Program-made: the position numbers and the translations under genes
Shown here: positions 52,393 to 63,805 of the stretch, in pieces
Layout: each line of letters begins with the position of its first letter
Position numbering within the stretch: position 1 is the first letter of the stretch
From: Blastocladiella emersonii ATCC 22665
Lineage: Eukaryota > Blastocladiomycota > Blastocladiomycetes > Blastocladiales > Blastocladiaceae
Length of the DNA stretch: 64,000 nucleotides
Direction: 5' to 3'
NCBI GenBank assembly: GCA_025594325.1
Contig: JANHCV010000003.1
Location: forward strand, 1,860,001-1,924,000
The notes under the pieces: model-generated
Told to the model about the DNA's origin: nothing
Seen by the model: the letters and a program-made list of their open reading frames with translations, nothing else
Database searches by the model: none

Positions 52393-54277
52393 TCACGGTT
52401 TCCATGCGACTATATTGCTTAATTGGTTCTTCTTGCACAGTGCGCTCACCCTAAGCCTTGCCCTGACGCACAGCGGCGGGGGCAGGGGGCGGCGGGTACG
52501 CGGACGATGACGCGAGGTCGTTGGGCGACGGGACGAGGTCGCGGACGATGGGCCAGCAGCGTCCATCGGCTGGTACTGAGGCAGCGCCGTATGAACTGGA
52601 GAAACCTCTTGGATCGGTGTCGTCTTGGCCGTGGACGCGCGGTACGCCGAAGGCGGCTGCGGCATGTTCATGGTCGCGTACGCGGGCGCCACATCGGAGG
52701 CCATGGGCGGCTCGGGCATCGACGTGGGCATCATCGAGTAGACGGGGAGCCGCTCGACGGCGTACCCGGCGCCACGGACGCCCTGCTCGGGGTTGGAGTT
52801 GAACTGCGTGTACCGGAACGGGAACTGGCCGCAGTTGAGGCGCACCGCGCACGGGCCGTCAGCGCCGACCGCGATATGGACCGCCGTCTCGGGACACGGC
52901 GCGCGCGGGCCCTCGACCGTCGGCAGGGCGACGCCGTTGCGCGTGAAGAAACACGTCCCATCGGCAGTCCGAAGCCCGACGCCGATCACGTCGTCGACAC
53001 GGTACGGCTTCCCGTACGCGTCGCCGTCACCGTCGTTGTCGCAGAACACGCGGCCGTCATCCGAGTGGTACCCGACGCTCCAGTCGTGCCACCCGGGCAG
53101 GCGGAAGTACGGGTACGGGACCGTGGCCAGGCCGATCGCGAGCGTGGTCTGCGGCGCCATGGCGACGTCCGTCACCTCGTAGTAAAGCACGGGCGGCGGC
53201 GGCTGCGCGTGCGCCGGCGGGAGCCAGGGCACGGGCAGGTTGCTGACGAGTGTGAGGTCCGTGTCGGCCGAGGCGCGCGTGATCGGGTTCGGGAAGAGGT
53301 GCACGGTGCTGTCCTCGGGCGAGACACCCACGAAAGAGGCCATGTCCTGGAACGGTAGCGCGAGCGCCCAGGCCGCCGGGTTGGCCATGGCGTCGAGCGC
53401 CTCGGGGGTCGGGTTGAACGGCATCGGCGGCGTGTTGTTGATGAACTCGCGGCCGCGCGACGCGGCGTCAGCTGAAGCGTTGTGCACGGGCGCGGAGAAG
53501 GAACCCTGGTACGTGATCTGCTTTGGCGGCGCGTAGTCCTTGGCCGACTCGTTCTTCTTGGCGGGGGCGGGCGGGGCAACCGCCGCGTGCGACGACATGC
53601 TCGGTGCACCGGTGTCGGACTTGGTGGCAAGCGCCTTGGCCTTGCGGCCGCGGTGGCGCTTGCACATCGCGAAGCAGATGCAGAGGAGAATGCCGGCGCC
53701 GAGGAAAGACCCGAGGATGACCCAGAAGATGCCGTTGCCGATCCCGCTGCCGCTATTTCTATCCTTATTGGTCGTGCTGGCCGTGCTGGTTGTGCCGCCG
53801 TTGCTAGCGAGCCAATCACACGTGGAGCGGGAAGCGCCCTCGACCTTCGTGCCGTCCTCGTGGTAGAAGCTGCAGCCGCCCTTGGACGAGTTGTACACCC
53901 AGTACCCGACAATTCCGTTCAGAACGACAAGCGGAAACATACCTATCCATGTGGGTTAGCTCGAGATCATCAATCGCAAGGAGCGCAGATAGCGAGCGAG
54001 ATCTCGTACTTCCGTATTTGAGCGTTCCAGGCAGCTTCCCGCGGGTGCCGGTACTGGACAAGGAGGTTCCGCTACCAGCACCGCGAGAAGCAGCTGTACT
54101 CCCGCTGCTGCTGGTGCTTCCCGAGAGGGAGGTCGTCGGTTTGGATGCGGACGAGAACCCGGCACGGCTCCCGCCGCCGCTGCGGCCGATTCCACCGCCG
54201 CCCTTGGGCATGGGTGCGGCGAGAACCGCGGCTGCTTCGACGAAGGCGAGGAAGACAAGCGTGCGTTGGTGATTCAT
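52393..54277 (-). CDS. SPRY-domain single-pass membrane protein, paralogue 1 (Ssh4/Ear1-like)
   Basis: Two exons, 54277-54010 and 53942-52393 (67-nt intron, AGCTAACC branch), give 605 residues. Layout: signal peptide (TLVFLAFVEAAAVLAAP), Ser/Gly-rich lumenal part, a short module NGIVGYWVYNSS...CSFYHEDG, a membrane span at ~158-182 (GIFWVILGSFLGAGILLCICF), then a SPRY domain at ~340-467 (ILYYEVT-type start, FRLPGWHDWSVGYHSDDGRVFC, GTCFFTRNGVALP). In yeast, Ssh4 and Ear1 share this membrane-plus-SPRY layout and recruit Rsp5 to sort membrane cargo; an LPQY motif near the C-terminus could serve that role. The last ~45 codons look out of frame: an alternative frame ends AYPPPPAPAAVRQGKA at ~52452. 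Confidence 0.75.
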
Positions 54278-54644
54278 GGTCGTGCTGAAAGAGCGAGAAG
54301 TAGGTCGTCGTCGCCGAGTTCATTCATCAATAATGACCAGCCTGTCTCTTGCGGCTGAGTACCTGGGTGCATGCAGTGCTGGTGGCCATGGCCCCTCCCT
54401 TCCATCGTTCCATCGTTCCGTCGCTGGAAGCAAAACCTCGCCTGGATCGGGCGCGTGAACGGTTCATATTCAACACGCCCTCCACGCCATCACCCGGCCT
54501 CCCCCATGATTTAACTTCGCAACCTCGTTCCAATCGAAGCCGGCTTGAGTTCCCTGGGTCCCGCTTCAGTCTTCAGAGCACCGCGAAATGAGCCTCGACA
54601 AAGTCGCCAGCAGCATCACGGAATCCTTCAACTTAACTTGACGC
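54278..54644. other. Spacer between SPRY paralogues 1 and 2
   Basis: No gene or GACGCG-type element found; contains the promoter of paralogue 1. Confidence 0.4.
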
Positions 54645-55471
54645 TCAAGTTGAAGAAAGGCTAGAGCTTGGGGTTTGGAGACGGATTGACGCGCCCCATT
54701 CGCTGAGCATGACCCGAACTTGCATCACGGCGAAGAGCATGATCGAGGTGTTGTTTGTGAGGTCGCGGTCGCGTGCTGCAGCCTTCCGGGGCGCCCGGTG
54801 CACCGGGACAGTGAGCGAGCCCTGTTTTGCGACCTTCGTTGGTGACAGAACATGGGTTAGAACTGAAGCGAGCGCACTACTTGCAACGGCCGAGCGCGCG
54901 GGGACCGCCCCATTTGCTACGGTACTCAGCGTGATAACAACTCCGACAGGCACGCGTGACGCCCTAAACTTGCGGAGGCACTTGTAAACTGCGAAGCAGA
55001 TGGCTATGAATGCGCCAGCACCAAGGACAGACGCAAGCACGATCCAGGAAATATCATTTGAACTGGTCAATTGCGCGCATGTGGCCTGGAACGTTCCGTC
55101 AAACGAGGTTCCGTTGTCGTAAAAGAACTGACACCCGTTGACCACGGGTACGTATGCCCAGTACCCGGAACTCCCGTTGTAACTGACGAGCGGATGGGTA
55201 GCTACACAGACGAGCCGGTCAGTGACGAGCACAAAAACGATGTGATCAAAGTGAGCCTCGTACTTTCGTTAAGGGCAATGCTCGAGTGCGTGTTATAGTA
55301 GCCTACGCTACTTCGAATCGTAGACGAGAGCTTAGTCCCCGAAGTCATGGAATCGATGCGACTGTCCCCACCGCCTTCACCGCCACTCCAGTCACCGTCC
55401 GCGGGCTGAGCAAGAACTGCAGTCGCCATTGCGGCAAGTGCGAGAAATAAATGTGCGCTACGATGATACAT
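54645..55471 (-). CDS. Truncated paralogue 2 of the SPRY membrane family, SPRY lost
   Basis: Two exons, 55471-55264 and 55201-54645 (62-nt intron, GTCACTGACC branch), give 254 residues. Signal peptide HLFLALAAMATAVLAQ; lumenal module HPLVSYNGSSGYWAYVPVV with CQFFYDNGTSFDGTFQATC; membrane span at ~120-142 (WIVLASVLGAGAFIAICFAVY); and a juxtamembrane region still aligning with its paralogues (QGSLTVPVHRA, NNTSIMLF). The alignment then ends and the SPRY domain is absent. Codon bias is weaker than in the neighbours. It may be a decaying gene or a short membrane form. Confidence 0.6.
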
Positions 55472-55988
55472 GAAGGATGCGAACGGGGAGAAGGGTGCAA
55501 GGAGCGGGGTGAACGCAGTTGTTGGAGCAAGCCGGCAAAGCGACAGCGATCTGCCCCTGGCGACTGACCGCATGGTTCATGTGCCGCGTCTGCATACAAG
55601 GATGGTTTTGCTTCTATCGCCCTACAACTTCACACGCATTTGTCGCTCCTTGAATCTGCGCCAATTTGCAGAGCCTGCTTCTATCGTCGAATCGCGGCGG
55701 TGAGAGACACGGCGGAGACGCGTCGCGATATCACGTTTCGGCACACGTGGTATTTACCGCGTCTCGTTTCAGGTCGCCCGTGGTTGCTGGCGGCTTTTGT
55801 AGTAGCAACTCAGCTTCGTTGCCATCACACCAGCGATCACAGTGGTCGTCGAGCTCGACTCATCGCACGGATGGCAAGAAAATGTGAAACCGCACCGACG
55901 CGTTGTGAAAGCATGTTTTATTAATGGTATCTCGCGTTGTTCCGTAACAAAGGTAAGCGTTTCGGGCGACAACCAATTGCATCTCGAG
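55472..55988. other. Spacer between SPRY paralogues 2 and 3
   Basis: No gene seen. It contains a GATATCACG-form element (55717-55738) upstream of paralogue 2 and downstream of paralogue 3. Confidence 0.45.
55717..55738 (+). repeat. GACGCG-type element, GATATCACG form
   Basis: Reads GACGCGTCGCGATATCACGT followed by TT. Confidence 0.55.
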
Positions 55989-57711
55989 CTAAGACTTTGC
56001 ATGCGGGAGTTTGGTATCGGCCGTAGACGCGTCATACGGCGCTGGCTGCGGCATCGAAATGATCGAGTAAGGTGGTGCCGCGCTGGTAGACGGCTGCGGC
56101 ACGCTCATGGTCGCGAAGGTGGACGCTGATCCAGGACTCGACGGTGGCTGCGGCATGGTCATGAACGCCGTGTACGATGGCGATGGCGCGGGGCTCGAGG
56201 ACGGCTGCGGCATGGCCATCGCCGCGTACGTCGGAAGTCGCTCGACCGCGTACCCGGCGCCGCGGACGCCCTGCTCCGGGACCGCGTTGAACTGGGCGCA
56301 CCGGAACGGGAGCTGGCCGCAGTTGAGGCGCACCGCACACGGACCGTCAGCACCGACCGCGATATGGACCGCGGTCTCGGGGCACGGCGCGCGTGGACCC
56401 TCGACCGTCGGCAACACGACGCCGTTTCGAGTGAAGAAGCAAGTCCCACCGTTGGTTCGCAGACCCACGCCGATCACGTCGTCGACGCGGTACGGCTTCC
56501 CGTACGCGTCGCCGTTTCCGTCATTGCAGAACACGCGGCCATCGTCCGAATGATACCCGACACTCCAATCGTGCCACCCGGGGAGACGGAAGAAGGGGTA
56601 CGGAACCGTCGCGAGCCCAATGGCCAGCGTGGTCTGCGGTGCCATGGCCACGACCGTGACCTCGAAATACAAAATCGGCGGCGGCGGCTGTGCGTGCGCG
56701 GGTGTGAGCCACGGAACGGGCAGGTTGCTGACGAGCGTGAGGTCGGAATCCGCCGACATGCGCGTAAGCGAGTTGGGGAAGAAGTACACAGCGCCGTCCT
56801 CAGGTGCGACACCGACAAACGGAGCCATGTCCTTGAAGGGCAGCGCGAGGGCCCACGCGGCCGGATTGACCATGGCGTCGAGGGCCTCGGGCGTCGGGTT
56901 GAAGAGTATAGCCGGCGTGGTGTTGATGAACTTACGCCCGCGCGCCGCGGCGTCGGACGACGCGCGATGGACCGGAGAGGCAAACGAGCCCTCGTACGTG
57001 ACCTGTTTCGGCGGCCCGTAGTTCTTGGCGCGCATGAGCGCGCTACTCGCCATGGTCGAGGGAGCATGAACCGCTCCATCCTCGGCATTGCTGGGCGTGA
57101 TAGTGTTTCCACCGTGCTCTCGAGACACCATCCACTGGCGGAGGCCCGAGAACAAGCCTTTGCAGCAGAATACGAGCGCGCATACACCAAAGATGGACCC
57201 AAACACAATCCCCGCGATGGTGCCCCCGTTGTTCGGGATGCGGTCGCACGTGGCCTGGTACGTGCCGTTCAAAAGCGTGCCGTTGTCGTAGTAAAACTGG
57301 CACCCACTCGACACGGTCCCATTCGATGAAGTGACGTTTGATGCGGGCATCTCGACCCAGTATCCGGCGTAACCGTTGTAGCTGACGTGCGGGTATAAGC
57401 CTATGAAAACGACCAGGTCAGGGGAAATACAAAGGACGGGGACTTGAGGCTCCCGTACCGCCGTAGAGTGCTGTCCCAGCTGGCGTGGGCGACGACGTGA
57501 TGTAGCCGCTCGAGTAGCCACTGCTACTACCGCTGCTGCTCGACGATGAATAAGAGAGCGAGCTTCCGGACGAGCTGGACCCCGAGCTGGACCCGATACG
57601 ACTGCCGCCACTACTGCCTGTTCCGCCGCCGCTCTTGGGCACAGGCTCGGCGTGAACGGCAGCAGCAAATGCTGCAAGTGCGAGGAATACATGTATGCTG
57701 TGATGATTCAT
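55989..57711 (-). CDS. SPRY-domain single-pass membrane protein, paralogue 3
   Basis: Two exons, 57711-57459 and 57400-55989 (58-nt intron, donor GTACGG), give 554 residues. Same plan as paralogue 1: signal peptide HVFLALAAFAAAVHAE, Ser-rich lumenal stretch, module LYPHVSYNGYAGYWVEM and CQFYYDNGTLLNGTYQATC, membrane span ~143-163 (AGIVFGSIFGVCALVFCC), SPRY at ~328-454 (FRLPGWHDWSVGYHSDDGRVFC, GTCFFTRNGVVLP). The C-terminus has repeated MPQP(S/A) blocks (AAMAMPQPSSS, FMTMPQPPSS, ATMSVPQPST, SIISMPQPAPYD). The SPRY region is nearly identical to that of paralogue 1, so the duplication is recent or gene conversion is acting. Confidence 0.8.
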
Positions 57712-59616
57712 GGATAGAGTTGTGGAGAGAAGTTCACGGAGGCAAGGCGAGCGCACCGTTTGGGCAAGCCGAGAAGGACCTTCGCACCGCGACTGACTGC
57801 ATCGTTCATGTGCCACGTGCCCGCATACAAACTCGTCTCCACTCCCATTGCTCCAATAGAGCTGCTTCATGGTCCCAAATAGCGTTATACTCGGCCCTCA
57901 ATTGCCGCTGAACTAGGCGTCATCGTTTGGTTTGATGTGTGAGCGTTGCAGTAGTCAAACGTCACTTGCGCGCGATTTAACGTGTACTCAAAGGGACGCC
58001 CATGAAAATAACACGTTAACTTTGTGGGAGCGAGCCGTGTCGCACTTGGGGCGGTCTCGAGGCGCGGGGATGCGAGACAGCGGAGACGTGTTGCGATATC
58101 ACGTTTCGCTCACGTGGCACGCGTCTCGCGTTGCTTCCCGTCGGTGGCAGCTTCGTTGTCCCGTTCCGATCGCCACCTTCCGCAGTGGGCTCTGTTGACG
58201 CGCAGCATTTCATGCTCTCATCAAAAGTGGTAGTGGGGTCGCTCGATTGCGGCTGCGGCTGACATTACCTGTCGCGGCCATCTGTAGGAGTCGCGGGCGA
58301 CGAGGCATCACCGCCGAGCGATGCACCGGGGCCAGTGGCGACGGCACGTCCGGAACCATGAGCAAAGCCAGCAGCTGAAGCTTTACGGCAGATGGTTCAG
58401 CAAAGGTTGCGTGTCTTGACGAGCGGGGGCGGCGACGCTCGCGCGGCCACCTTCGTCCGCCATCACCTTGGTGATCAAGCTCGCGACCGAGCCTGGGGTT
58501 CTATCACGCACGCTCATCTACTATGCTTTCGTCCCGCTCGAGGCGTTTACGGGCGGATCGTGTGCGACTCGTCGTTCGCTATTGCGCTCGAGAAGTCCTC
58601 GTCATATCATCACGGGTCGTTGGTCCCGCCTAAACTCTCGAACGGTGGTGACACGGGGGACTTCGCATGATCGTGTGGTCGCGACCACGGGTATCATCGA
58701 CAAGTCTGGCTTCAAGGGCCAGAACGACTCAACGGAGAGTGCTCGGTCATGACTGCGGCCATGAGCGATCGAGGAAGGAAATCTCTACCTACATGCACAC
58801 GGATCTCTCCGGGCACGAAGGGTGCCGGGGCAAGGAGACGAGGGCGACACAGATGAAGCGAGAAAGTGTCGGACGAGGGCCGTTCGAAGAAAGAGACAGC
58901 GAGACCATGACGTAAAATAGCAACAAGACCAAGCCGGAGCAAGGTACGAACGTAAAGTAGCAACGCAATAGAGATGTCTTTCGAGTGGTTGCCCCCAACA
59001 GTCAAAGGCTCATAGAGCCGGCCGCCGAGCAGAGCCCAGCAGCGCATACAGAGAGGTACGAAATACTCGATAGCCTCGCGCTCTCCCTCGTTCCCGTTAC
59101 CCCTCCCGGACTCGACCGCCCGATCAGGCATGCACACGACCCCGAAGGACACGCATACACATCCATCACGAACGGTGGGGCCGGTCGGCGAGGCGGAGGG
59201 CGTCCAAGGCAGCGCCAAACCCAAGGATCAGTGGAGCTCAGTCAGCCCGAAAGCCTTCCACACTCTACATCGTCACCTGCGAGGGCAGCCTGGTCTCGGA
59301 GCGGCGAAAAGGGACGATAGTTAGTATCGCACCGTACCGAGCGTGAACCGTACGCCAGAACGGGGCCCATGAGGGCGGTCCAAGCGCTTCACCTCGGTGA
59401 GTACTGATGGTTCGAACAACCTGGTGGCCGAGGGCCCAGAGATATTAAATACTGGCTCCGCGGCGGGCGGCGGCGGGGATGGGTGGGTGCGAGAGGCGCA
59501 GTTGCGTCTCGGGTCACCAGAGATCGCGTGACCCCGTTGCCACCTGCCGGAAAGACTTGGTCGTTTCGCGACGCGTCGCCGCTAGCGCTGCTGCCACCTC
59601 CAAGGAAACGCATCCA
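57712..59616. other. Long intergenic region
   Basis: About 1.9 kb without a supportable gene. It contains a GATATCACG-form element (58085-58106). A 170-codon minus frame at 58712-59224 has no family resemblance, and the 58390-58680 stretch could be a degraded gene but gives no recognisable protein. Confidence 0.45.
58085..58106 (+). repeat. GACGCG-type element, GATATCACG form
   Basis: Reads GACGTGTTGCGATATCACGT followed by TT. It lies ~380 bases upstream of SPRY paralogue 3, with another ACGCGT a short way downstream. Confidence 0.5.
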
Positions 59617-60555
59617 ATGAAAGCTTCGCCAATACGATCAACGCCGTTGCCTAGTGCAACGCCGTTGGTAACCGGCAGCACGGCGGTGGCCCCGACCCCC
59701 GTTGTCCAGGTCGAGGACGACTCGGACGAGGATGACGGCGACTTTGTCCCCGACGGCGCTGGTGCCGACGACAGCGGCGACGACGATGACGCTGCGAGCG
59801 TCGTGAGCGACGACGGCCCCACCCTCGGCCTCTCCGCCTCCGCGCCTGATCGCCGCGCAAAACGTCGGCGCGAGTCCGAGTCGCCCGAGCTCGATGCCGT
59901 GACCGCTGCCGCGCGGCGTGCCCGGCTCGCTGCGCTCATGGCCGACCTCAAGTCCTCAACGTCTGTCGCACCACCAGCACCGCCACCCGCTTCCTCGTCG
60001 CCACCTCGATCCTCGCCAACGCGTGCACCCGTGCCGCAGTTCACCCTCCCCGCGCTCCCCGTCGACGACACGGTGCCCGAACCGAACCCGAAACACCCGG
60101 GCCTCCCGCCAAAAGGCCCCGTCCCGCGGTCGCGCGGGCTGACGCTGCTCGCGCAGCAGGCCGGCGTGAACCTCGACGGGATGGGCCGGACCGCGGTTTT
60201 CCTCGCCGCGAACAACGCCACGTCGGGGACCACAAAACGCACCGGCGGTCCCTCGACGCGCGGTCGCGGTCGTGGTCGTGGTCGCGGTCGTGGTGGACGC
60301 GGCCGCGGTCGCGGCGGCACGGGTAGCGGCCCGTCGACAATGGACCAGTCGAAAGAAGCGTGGGACGCGCACCTGGACGCGGCAACGGCCGAGGACCCCG
60401 CGGTGCGCGCGGAGCTGGCGCGGGTGAACGCGGCCAAGGGGTATATCGCGCACCAGGAGTTCCTGGCGCGCACGGACGCGGCGGCCGCGGAGCAGATCCG
60501 CCTGTTGCGGCAGTCGGACCGCGAAGCGCGGATGGCGAAGAGGCGGAACGGGTAG
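59617..60555 (+). CDS. SWC5: BCNT-domain protein (Swc5 / CFDP1 family)
   Basis: One exon, 312 residues. Swc5 is a subunit of the SWR1 remodeller that places H2A.Z in nucleosomes. An acidic N-terminal stretch (DDSDEDDGDFVP, residues ~34-60) suits histone binding. A basic and Pro/Ser-rich middle follows, with an RG-rich run near 210-235. The C-terminal BCNT domain is clear: MDQSKEAWDAHLDA, AKGYIAHQEFLARTD, and a helical end LLRQSDREARMAKRRNG. The domain order and size fit the family. The stop is 36 bases from that of NAA35 on the other strand. Confidence 0.85.
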   Translation: MKASPIRSTPLPSATPLVTGSTAVAPTPVVQVEDDSDEDDGDFVPDGAGADDSGDDDDAASVVSDDGPTLGLSASAPDRRAKRRRESESPELDAVTAAARRARLAALMADLKSSTSVAPPAPPPASSSPPRSSPTRAPVPQFTLPALPVDDTVPEPNPKHPGLPPKGPVPRSRGLTLLAQQAGVNLDGMGRTAVFLAANNATSGTTKRTGGPSTRGRGRGRGRGRGGRGRGRGGTGSGPSTMDQSKEAWDAHLDAATAEDPAVRAELARVNAAKGYIAHQEFLARTDAAAAEQIRLLRQSDREARMAKRRNG

Positions 60556-60591
60556 AAGAGGCTACGTGTACTATATTTTCAAGTCATGCTT

Positions 60592-63461
60592 CTACTTGTT
60601 GGTGTTGCCGTTCAGCGAGAGCGACGAGACGGCGCCCGCGAGCTCGGTCTGCATCAGCGGGACGTGCACAACGGGGTACACGGCGTGCCGGGTCCAGACG
60701 AGCTTGGCGCCGTCGATCGGGAACGCGCTCGTTGCTGCTTCCGCGGGCTTCTCGTCCTCGACAGCAGTCTGCTTGGCCGCCGCCGCCGCCGGCTTGCCCT
60801 TGCCCGCAGCGCCCTTCTTCCCGCCCTTCTTCCCCGTCGCCGATGCGGGCGCGGGCTTCTTGACCACCGCAGGCGACGCCGGCTTGCTCGCGTTCTTCGC
60901 GTACTTGATCAGCCACGCGACGACGGCCTGGTTCTCCGCGACGACCGCTGCGAGTGCATCGACCTCAACACGCGCCTTCTCCGCCCCCAGCACGGCCTCG
61001 ACAACCTTCCCCTCGTCCGCGGCACGCACGACATTGATCGCGGCCTTGGCGCGCGCGAGCGCCTGCGCGGCCTGGTCGAGCGCGGCGCCGGGCTTGCCGC
61101 GCATCCCGGCAACGGTGCCGGCGACCTCGGCGTACGCGAGCGGCGCGGGCCCGTGCTGCAGGCTGCGCCACGCGCGGAACCGCTGTGCGTACTGCAGCTC
61201 GGCGCCGTACCCGGAGCCACCGGGGGATGGCGGCGCGAAGGGCGAGGGGGTGTCCGAGTCGCCGTTCGCGGGGGCGGGAGCGGGGGTGGGGGAAGTGGAG
61301 GGTTCGGGCATGGCGGGCCCGACGACGGACCAGATTAGCAGGACGGCGTGCGCGATATCGCGGCGCGCGCGGGCGTGGGCGAGGGCAGCGGGGATCGCGG
61401 CCGGGAGCGCGACGAGGTCGACGGACGCGGGGAGGAGGCCCGCAGCCGCAGTGGCGCGGCCGGCGGACGGCGACGGCGCGCGCTTCTTCTTGTTCCCACC
61501 GGGTCCAGCGGTGCGTGGCCGCGGGCGCGGGGTCATTGGCGCGGCGGCGGCCGCAGCAGCGTTCGCCGCGACATCGGCCATGCGCAGCTTAGCGTACTCG
61601 CGGCACTTGGCCTGGCGCTCGAGCTGGGCGGCGTAGTTGGCGAGGAGGTAGTCGAGGTAGACGAGCATGGGCGCCCACTCGCGCGGAGCAAACAACTCCA
61701 GCTCGACGGCGGACTCGAGCTGGTCGACGGCGAGGTACAGCTTGAGCGCGTACGTGAACGTGGCAAAGTAGAAGGTCCCCGCGCCGTCGGCCGTGAGGGC
61801 GCTGAGCTCCTGGTCGGCAGACTCGAGGCTCGGCTGGGTCTCGTCGAGCCGGCGCATGACCTTGGCGAGGAGGCGGCGCGACCGGCCGGGGTTGTACCCG
61901 AAGGCGCGGATCAGGTCGGCGACGGGCCCGTCGAGCGTCGGCAGCACGAGGTCAATCATCTCACCGATCTGGTGCAGTACCTGCGCCTCCATGGCGGCGA
62001 TCCGCGCGGGACTCGTCACGGCGGCCGCGTGCATGGGCCGGAGCCCCGGCGGCGGTTTCGCAACCGACTTGCGCACCATGTCGCGGGCGAGCGCGGGCGC
62101 GCCGGCGCGCAGGTCGAGGAACGGCGCGCCGGTGGTCTCCAGTACCCAGCGCGCGAGCCACGCGCGGAACGGCTCGCCGAGCACGGTGGCCGAGCCCGGG
62201 AACAGGCGGAAGTGGAACATGGCGCGCGACAGGCCGCACCACGGGCGCACGTGCGCGAACAGGGTGAACATGGGGTCGGTCGGGAGCGGGCTCGTCGGCG
62301 GGCCCGCCGCGTCCGGGTCCTCGGCGGACGAGGGCGGCGGGGTCGGAATGCGCGTAGTGGCGAGCAGGCGGTGCAGGAGCGAGGTCCACGTTTGGACAGA
62401 CTCGGCGAGCGTGATCCACTGCACGGTGCGCGGCGGCGAGTGGGTGAAGAGCTTGACGAGAGCGCGCGGGTTGAACCCGAGGTGCCAGCTGCGCTTGGCG
62501 TCGGCCTCCTGCGCGGCGGCCAGGGCGGCCTTGGCGTCCGCGTCGACGGGTGGCTGTGCCGGCGGGCGCGTCCATGCCGCGGCGGGGAGCAGATCGGCGA
62601 GCATCGATTCGTGGAGAACGAGTCCCTCGATGCACTCGAGTGCGATCTCGAGGTGCTCGGCGGCCACGTCAAACTTGCGGTCGACGAGGGCCTTGAAGGC
62701 GGTGAGCCAGGCGCGCTGCAGCTCGACGAGCGGGTGGATCACGTCCGCGACGAGCGCCTGGTCCTGCGCGGCCGCGTCGCCGTCTACCGCGCCCATGCCT
62801 CCGGCGTTGATGAGGTACTCGAGCATCTCGGCCGTGGTACGGAGCTCGCCGAGCACCGTGGCGTCGGGGGTATGGTCGAGCAGGTCGAGCGCGGCGCGGT
62901 CCGTGTAAAAGTCCTCCTCCTCGTAAATCCCGATATCGTAGACGGTGCGCACGACGTGGTGCGACGCGCGCAGTGCGCCGCGGACGAACGAGCGCAGGGC
63001 GAGCGAGTGCGCGGACCCGCCCGACGGCAGGCCGGCGGCGGCGTGGCGCGCGTAGACCGAGTTGAAGAGCGTGCCGCTCAGGGCGCCCGACCCGCCGAGA
63101 AACGTGGCCTGGGCGCGGAACAGCTCGAGCAGCGTGGCGGCGGTCTCGCGGACGGAAAGCGACGGCAGGCGCGCGACAAAGGCGGCGTCGTGCGGCGGCT
63201 CACGCGCGTCCGACGGCAGGGCCATGCCCGAGTCCATCTTCGGACTCATGATCTCGATGGCCAGCATGGCGTCGTACAGCAGCAGCGAGTCGGAGCGCAC
63301 CAGCTCGCCGACGTCGAGCTCTACACGAGGGCACGGCGTGAGCGAGGGGCGGTGGGGCCGAGGATCAGGCGTGAGCCGTGTGCCGTACCGCTGGTGGTGG
63401 CCACGAGCCAGTCGGTCGCGTCGACAAAGGCGCTGCCGGGTTTCGCGAGCTTGGGCGGCAT
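60592..63461 (-). CDS. MAK10: NatC N-terminal acetyltransferase auxiliary subunit NAA35/Mak10
   Basis: Two exons, 63461-63389 and 63320-60592 (68-nt intron), give 933 residues. NAA35/Mak10 anchors the NatC complex that acetylates Met-hydrophobic N-termini on ribosomes. Splicing yields DATDWLVATTSELDVGELVR, then LLLYDAMLAIEIMSPKMDSGM, the family signature. Other matches: GIYEEEDFYTD, ALECIEGLVLHESMLADLLPA in part, and MFHFRLFPGSATVLGEPF. The C-terminal third is Ala/Pro/Lys-rich with a KKGGKKGAAGKGK tract. The long upstream open frame beyond 63461 is antisense or leader and is not used. Confidence 0.9.
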
Positions 63462-63805
63462 CTTGGTGTCGGTTCACGGGTGGCAGAGATGCATGTGCGC
63501 CGACGAGCGGGGCAGCGTTAGACTCTCGGGGGAGAGAGGAAGCGCGGCCCTGTTGACGGCGGGTCGTCGGCGCGCGGAGACGCGAACGGCCAAAACGCGT
63601 TTCACTGATTTGCAGTGCCCACGTGAGCGGTTTTATGAGCTGGTTTTCGGTCGGAGCAGCCTGTTCGTCGCGCTCGTCATCTCCCTCTGCGCTGATCGCG
63701 TCCTCTGCCAGACTGCACCGCTGCAGCCCACGTATCACTCGCTGCAACGCGGCCGCATCACATCGGCAGACACAAGTGAGACGCGTCCGCGCCTGTATCA
63801 CCACC
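63462..63805. other. Divergent promoter of NAA35 and the right-edge gene
   Basis: 344 bases between two divergent ATGs; nothing coding recognised. Confidence 0.45.

Noticed and set aside
58712-59224. 170-codon minus frame in the long intergenic gap
   Set aside because: Composition is not protein-like over its length, no homologue recalled, weak codon bias.
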